The notes beneath the pieces are model-generated. The model saw nothing but the letters and a program-made list of their open reading frames with translations, made no database searches and was not told where the DNA came from. The position numbers and the translations under genes were made by a program. From positions 248,001-312,000 of the forward strand of contig JBHJGP010000003.1 of the NCBI GenBank assembly GCA_050331695.1: a stretch of 64,000 nt of DNA, given 5' to 3'. Within the stretch, counting starts at the first letter, position 1. Each line of letters begins with the position of its first letter. Below are positions 60,441-64,000 of the stretch, in pieces. Origin of the DNA: JBHJGP01 sp050331695. Lineage in GTDB: Bacteria > Pseudomonadota > Alphaproteobacteria > Geminicoccales > Geminicoccaceae.

Positions 60441-61210
60441 GGCCTTACCTCGTCCGCTTGGTTGCGGCGCCTTTTCGGCGCCAGTGGTGTCGTCTGGTGG
60501 GGGCGCTCACCGCCCATGGATGATTGATGCGCGGCCCACAGATCGGGGCGGCGCGTCCTCGTGGTCTCGCGAGCCTGATCCAGGCGCCACTGGCGATTGT
60601 CTTCATGGTGGCCTGTCAACAGAACCGATGGGACCTCTTGGCCCTCGAAGTCCCGCGGCCTCGTGAACTGGGGGTATTCGAGAAGATGGCCGGCGAAACT
60701 CTCTTCGTCCAGGCTCGCCCGGTTGCCCAGGACACCGGGCAGCAATCGGACGCAGGCGTCGAGCAGGCAGAACATGGCCGGCTCGCCGCCGGACAGGACG
60801 AAGTCACCCAATGAGACCTCTTCCAGGTCGCGGGCCTCGATGACCCGCTGGTCTATCCCTTCGAAGCGGCCGCACAGCACGATCACCCCCGGACCGTCCG
60901 CCCAGGATCGAACCCGCTCCTGGGTAAGAGGACGGCCGCGGGCCGACAGACAAAGCCGTGGCCGCGGGTCGTCCGCCGGCAGGCTGTCCAAGGCTCGGGC
61001 GATCACATCCGCCCGCATCACCATGCCGGCGCCGCCGCCGAAGGGGGTGTCGTCGACGCTACCGTGGCGATCCAGGGCGAAGTCCCGGAGCGCCACCGTG
61101 TCCAGACGCCAAACCCCTTCTTCGAGAGCGCGGCCCGTGATCGAAGCCGCCAGCGGGCCCGGTACGAACTCTGGAAACAAGGTCAGGACGGTGGCGTGCC
61201 AGGCACTCAT
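60437..61210 (-). CDS. trmD: tRNA (guanine-37-N1)-methyltransferase
   Basis: A SPOUT-family enzyme that methylates G37 next to the anticodon and prevents frameshifting. It has 257 residues. Landmarks are TLFPEFVPGPLAASITGRAL, DDTPFGGGAGMVMRADV, VLCGRFEGIDQRV, SLGDFVLSGGEPAM and LLTGHHEDNRQWR. The start overlaps rimM (ATGA) and the end overlaps rplS (ATGA). Confidence 0.97.
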   Translation of the reverse strand: MSAWHATVLTLFPEFVPGPLAASITGRALEEGVWRLDTVALRDFALDRHGSVDDTPFGGGAGMVMRADVIARALDSLPADDPRPRLCLSARGRPLTQERVRSWADGPGVIVLCGRFEGIDQRVIEARDLEEVSLGDFVLSGGEPAMFCLLDACVRLLPGVLGNRASLDEESFAGHLLEYPQFTRPRDFEGQEVPSVLLTGHHEDNRQWRLDQARETTRTRRPDLWAAHQSSMGGERPHQTTPLAPKRRRNQADEVRP

Positions 61211-61734
61211 CCGGCCCGCTCCTTCGCCACCATCTCTTCCGGCTGGCGGACGACGAGGACACCTTGGCCCAGATCAATCGAGGGGACGACGTCGCGGGTG
61301 AAGGGCAGCAAGAGACCTGCGCTGCCGGCCCGCTCGATATCGATGATGTCGCCGGCGCCGAAATCCTCGACACTGCGAACCGTGCCGACCACCTCGCCGG
61401 TCTCATCAACCACCCGGAGGCCGATCAGATCCTCGACATAAAATTCGTCTTCGTCAGGTGGCGGCAGGACCGAGCGGGGAACATGAAGCTTGGTGCCGCG
61501 GAGCGCTTCCGCCATGTTTCGGTCTTGGATGGCGTTGGTGCGAACCACCACGCCCTTGGTATTACGGCTTAGGATCTCAAGCTCGAAGAGCCGCTCGCCG
61601 TCGGCCGTGTAAACTGGACCGTAGGCGGCGATAGCGTCGGGATCAGCGGTGAACGGCGCGACGCGAAAGGCGCCGCGGACCCCGTGGGCCGCTGCCACCG
61701 CGCCAATGCACACCAGATCCTTTTGAACGCCCAC
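61207..61734 (-). CDS. rimM: 16S rRNA processing protein RimM
   Basis: A maturation factor for the 30S head. It has 175 residues: IGAVAAAHGVRGAFRVAPFT opens the N-terminal domain, and FYVEDLIGLRVVDETGEVVGTV begins the PRC-barrel domain that binds S19. It starts at GTG 61734, 23 bases after rpsP, and overlaps trmD by four bases at its end. Confidence 0.95.
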   Translation of the reverse strand: MGVQKDLVCIGAVAAAHGVRGAFRVAPFTADPDAIAAYGPVYTADGERLFELEILSRNTKGVVVRTNAIQDRNMAEALRGTKLHVPRSVLPPPDEDEFYVEDLIGLRVVDETGEVVGTVRSVEDFGAGDIIDIERAGSAGLLLPFTRDVVPSIDLGQGVLVVRQPEEMVAKERAG

Positions 61735-61757
61735 CGCTTTCGCCCCGACAGCAACAC

Positions 61758-62123
61758 TCAGGCGCTCTCGGCAGCGGCCGCGTCGGCAGCCTCCGCCTCG
61801 GCCTTAGCCTTCTGAGCGGCGATCGCTGCCGCCCGCTTACCCGTTCCCCGGCGGCGGCTCTCGGCGGCACCGGGAACGATGCCCTTGGCGTCAAGAAACC
61901 GCGCCACCCGGTCCGAATATTGCGCCCCGTGCCCCAGCCAATGGCGGACCCGCTCCTCGTTGATCACGACCCTCTCGGGGTGATCCTTGGGCAACAGAGG
62001 ATTGAAAGTGCCGAGTTTCTCCAGAAATCGGCCGTCTCGCGGGCTTCGGGAGTTGGTCGCCACGATTCGATAAAAGGGGCGCTTCTTCGCGCCGCCCCTG
62101 GCGAGCCTGATGGTCACTGGCAT
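61758..62123 (-). CDS. rpsP: 30S ribosomal protein S16
   Basis: A 121-residue S16. The conserved body is VTIRLARGGAKKRPFYRIV, RDGRFLEKLGTFNPL and GAQYSDRVARFL. The last 35 residues are an Ala-, Lys- and Glu-rich extension beyond the core of about 80 residues, a common alphaproteobacterial feature. The frame runs on upstream to 62198, but ATG 62123 gives the universal MPVTIRLARGG start. Confidence 0.97.
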   Translation of the reverse strand: MPVTIRLARGGAKKRPFYRIVATNSRSPRDGRFLEKLGTFNPLLPKDHPERVVINEERVRHWLGHGAQYSDRVARFLDAKGIVPGAAESRRRGTGKRAAAIAAQKAKAEAEAADAAAAESA

Positions 62124-62163
62124 GGTCTGTCGTCCGATCTCGTCTGTAAGCCGTGTTGTACCG

Positions 62164-63522
62164 TCAATGGGGAAGAAGTCCCGGCGGCAGCTGGCCACCG
62201 GGCATGGGCGGCATTTTGTTGCCCATCTTCTTAACCCGTTTCATCATTTTCTGCATCTGCTGAAACTGTTTCAGGAGTTTGTTCACGTCTTGGACCGAAG
62301 TCCCGGAGCCTGCGGCTATTCTGCGCTTTCTGGATGCGCCGATAAGCTTGACGTTGCGCTTCTCGAGCTTGGTCATCGAGCTGATGATCGCCGCCTGACG
62401 AACGAAGATCTGCTCGTCGAGATTGGCGTCCTTGATCTGTTTTTGCGCCTTCTGAACGCCCGGCAGCATCGCCATGATGCCCTTCATGCCGCCCATCTTC
62501 TTCATCTGGGCGAGCTGCTTGCCGTAGTCGTTCAGATCGAAGCTGCCCTTCTGCATCTTCCGGGCGAGCTTCTCCGCTTCATCCTTATCGATGGTCTCGG
62601 CGGCCTTTTCCACCAGCGAGACGACGTCGCCCATGCCGAGGATGCGTGACGCGACCCGTTCCGGATGAAACGGTTCCAGCGCTTCCAGCTTTTCGCCGGT
62701 GCCCACCAGCTTGATCGGTTTGCCGGTCACCTGGCGCATGCTGAGCGCAGCGCCACCCCTGGCATCGCCGTCCATCCGGGTCAGGATGATGCCGCTAAGA
62801 TCCAGCCGCTCATCGAAGCTCTTGGCGACATTGACCGCGTCCTGGCCGGTCAGACTGTCGGCGACCAGCAGGATTTCCTGAGGCGTCGCGACCGATCTGA
62901 CGGCTTCGAGCTCGGCCATCAGCTCGTCATCGACGTGCAAGCGCCCGGCCGTATCCAGAACCACGACATCGAAGCCTTCCGTTCGGCCCGTGGCCATGGC
63001 GCGCTTGGCGATGTCGACTGGCGCCTGTCCAGCGACGACAGGAAGGTCGTTCACTTCCGCCTGAGCCGCCAGAACGGCAAGCTGTTCCTGAGCGGCGGGC
63101 CTGCGGGTATCGAGAGACGCGAGCAGCACGGATTTGTGCGACTTGGTCTTGAAGTGGAGGCCCAGCTTCGCCGAGCTCGTGGTCTTACCGGAACCCTGAA
63201 GGCCGACCATCATCACGACCATGGGTGGGTTGGTCGGCTCGGTCAGCGCCGCCGTTTCGGACCCGAGAAGCTCAACCAAGCCGTCATGGACGATCTTCAC
63301 GACCATCTGGCCGGGCGTGACCGACTTCACCACTTCCTGGCCGACGGCACGCTCGCGGACCGACGAGACGAAATCCTTGACGACCGGAAGCGCGACGTCC
63401 GCCTCGAGCAGGGCGATGCGCACATCGCGCATGGCGCCGTCCACGTCGCTCTCAGAGAGTGCGCCGCGGCGCTTCAAGCGATCGAAGACGTCGCTTAGCC
63501 GTTGGCTCAGACTGTCGAACAT
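62164..63522 (-). CDS. ffh: Signal recognition particle protein Ffh
   Basis: The SRP GTPase that targets membrane proteins to FtsY and SecYEG. It has 452 residues: the N domain (1-85), the G domain (GLQGSGKTTSSAKLG, DTRRPAAQEQL, DTAGRLHVD, TRMDGDARGG) and the methionine-rich M domain (about 300-452; QMKKMGGMKGIMAMLPG, FVRQAAIISSMTKLE, RRIAAGSG). The frame continues upstream to 63717, but ATG 63522 is the family start (MFDSLSQRLSDVF). It leads the ffh-rpsP-rimM-trmD-rplS operon. Confidence 0.98.
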   Translation of the reverse strand: MFDSLSQRLSDVFDRLKRRGALSESDVDGAMRDVRIALLEADVALPVVKDFVSSVRERAVGQEVVKSVTPGQMVVKIVHDGLVELLGSETAALTEPTNPPMVVMMVGLQGSGKTTSSAKLGLHFKTKSHKSVLLASLDTRRPAAQEQLAVLAAQAEVNDLPVVAGQAPVDIAKRAMATGRTEGFDVVVLDTAGRLHVDDELMAELEAVRSVATPQEILLVADSLTGQDAVNVAKSFDERLDLSGIILTRMDGDARGGAALSMRQVTGKPIKLVGTGEKLEALEPFHPERVASRILGMGDVVSLVEKAAETIDKDEAEKLARKMQKGSFDLNDYGKQLAQMKKMGGMKGIMAMLPGVQKAQKQIKDANLDEQIFVRQAAIISSMTKLEKRNVKLIGASRKRRIAAGSGTSVQDVNKLLKQFQQMQKMMKRVKKMGNKMPPMPGGQLPPGLLPH

Positions 63523-63594
63523 GGCAATACGACTGCTCGCCGGGGCTCGTTGGAACCTTGGCGACCGGTTTCCAGATGACGTGCGAAGATTGCG

Positions 63595-63624
63595 TTTGTA
63601 GGAGCGGCGGCCCGGCCTCGTCAA
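63595..63624 (-). promoter_or_regulatory. Probable promoter of the ffh operon
   Basis: On the minus strand, CTTGACG (-35 core TTGACG, 63624-63619), an 18-base spacer and TACAAA (-10, 63600-63595) form a good sigma-70-type promoter. It lies about 73 bases before the ffh ATG, in the divergent gap facing dapF. Confidence 0.5.
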
Positions 63625-63661
63625 GCATTCGCAGCCGCTATCGAAAGGTTCGCGATCACCG

Positions 63662-64000
63662 ATGACGCGTCTGTCGTTCGACAAGATGCATGGGCTCGGC
63701 AATGATTTCGTTCTCATCGACGAGAACGATCTCGCCGGTCCGTTGACGCCGGAGCAGATCCGGGCGATCGCCGACCGCCGGCGGGGTGTCGGTTTCGATC
63801 AATTGATCGTTTGGAACGCCCGACAGGACCGGCGGGCCGAGGTCCTGTTCTACAACGCTGATGGCAGCCTTTCGGCGGCTTGCGGCAATGGCAGCCGAGC
63901 GTTGATGCGGCTTTTGTGCGAGCGGCTCGGTTGGCGTGAGGCCGATCTCGTTACCGGCGCCGGCACGTTACGCGGCCGGGTCGCGAACGATCTTTACGAG
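63662..64000 (+). CDS. dapF: Diaminopimelate epimerase, N-terminal part
   Basis: Converts LL- to meso-diaminopimelate for lysine and peptidoglycan. Only the first 113 codons lie in the window; the frame is open to the right edge. FDKMHGLGNDFVLID opens the protein, and the first catalytic cysteine is in NADGSLSAACGNGSRAL. The start is ATG 63662, divergent from ffh across 139 bases, a conserved alphaproteobacterial pairing. Confidence 0.95.
   Translation, partial: MTRLSFDKMHGLGNDFVLIDENDLAGPLTPEQIRAIADRRRGVGFDQLIVWNARQDRRAEVLFYNADGSLSAACGNGSRALMRLLCERLGWREADLVTGAGTLRGRVANDLYE

Overview
This 64-kb window is GC-rich and almost wholly protein-coding. It looks like chromosomal core DNA of an alphaproteobacterium of the Rhodospirillales or a related deep order. 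Reasons are the blocks ntrB-ntrC-ntrY-ntrX-trkA-aminotransferase-hfq-hflX, secG-pyrG-kdsA-eno-ftsB-pdhABC-lpdA-lipA, trpGDC-moaC-moeA-lexA, and ffh-rpsP-rimM-trmD-rplS-leuCDB-asd-xseA, with a class I lysyl-tRNA synthetase and an E1-beta subunit carrying a lipoyl domain. The species is not identified. I see no rRNA, tRNA, CRISPR array, insertion sequence, integrase or prophage. No gap between genes exceeds 300 bases.

Layout. 1-7.3 kb: the 3' end of a class A penicillin-binding protein, a small DUF6460-type membrane protein, a membrane protein with a degenerate EAL domain, then lysK-rsmB-purH. 7.3-8.6 kb: an MFS transporter on the minus strand. 8.6-16.7 kb: a long plus-strand run with a thioredoxin-fold protein, a UbiD decarboxylase, a CysQ-type phosphatase, a tungstate ABC transporter (tupBCA), an Ldh-family dehydrogenase, an FAD oxidoreductase and a glycerophosphodiesterase, many with overlapping start and stop codons. 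16.7-26.3 kb: lexA, moeA, moaC, trpC, trpD, trpG, trpE and a PpiD-like foldase on the minus strand, with a divergent polysaccharide deacetylase gene on the plus strand between trpG and trpE.

26.4-38.2 kb: a plus-strand central-metabolism block (tpiA, secG, pyrG, kdsA, eno, ftsB, pdhA, pdhB, pdhC, lpdA, lipA, COQ10-like). Glycolysis leads to pyruvate oxidation, and the lipoate synthase needed by that complex is next door. 38.2-40.3 kb: cinA-type deamidase, pgpA and ispDF on the minus strand. 40.4-50.7 kb: nitrogen regulation, potassium uptake control, Hfq and HflX. 50.7-54.3 kb: mazG, then an accessory 905-residue Ig-repeat protein carrying a nucleoside-hydrolase-like domain. 54.3-63.5 kb: xseA, asd, leuB, leuD, leuC and the ribosome/SRP set. 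dapF begins at the right edge.

The best leads are: (1) a pyruvate dehydrogenase operon in which E2 has no lipoyl domain and the only one is on E1-beta; (2) the large Ig-repeat protein, whose hydrolase-like domain appears inserted inside one Ig repeat; (3) a three-half-site LexA operator overlapping the lexA ribosome binding site; (4) an EAL protein that has lost key catalytic motifs; (5) a tungstate transporter translationally coupled to cysQ and ubiD.
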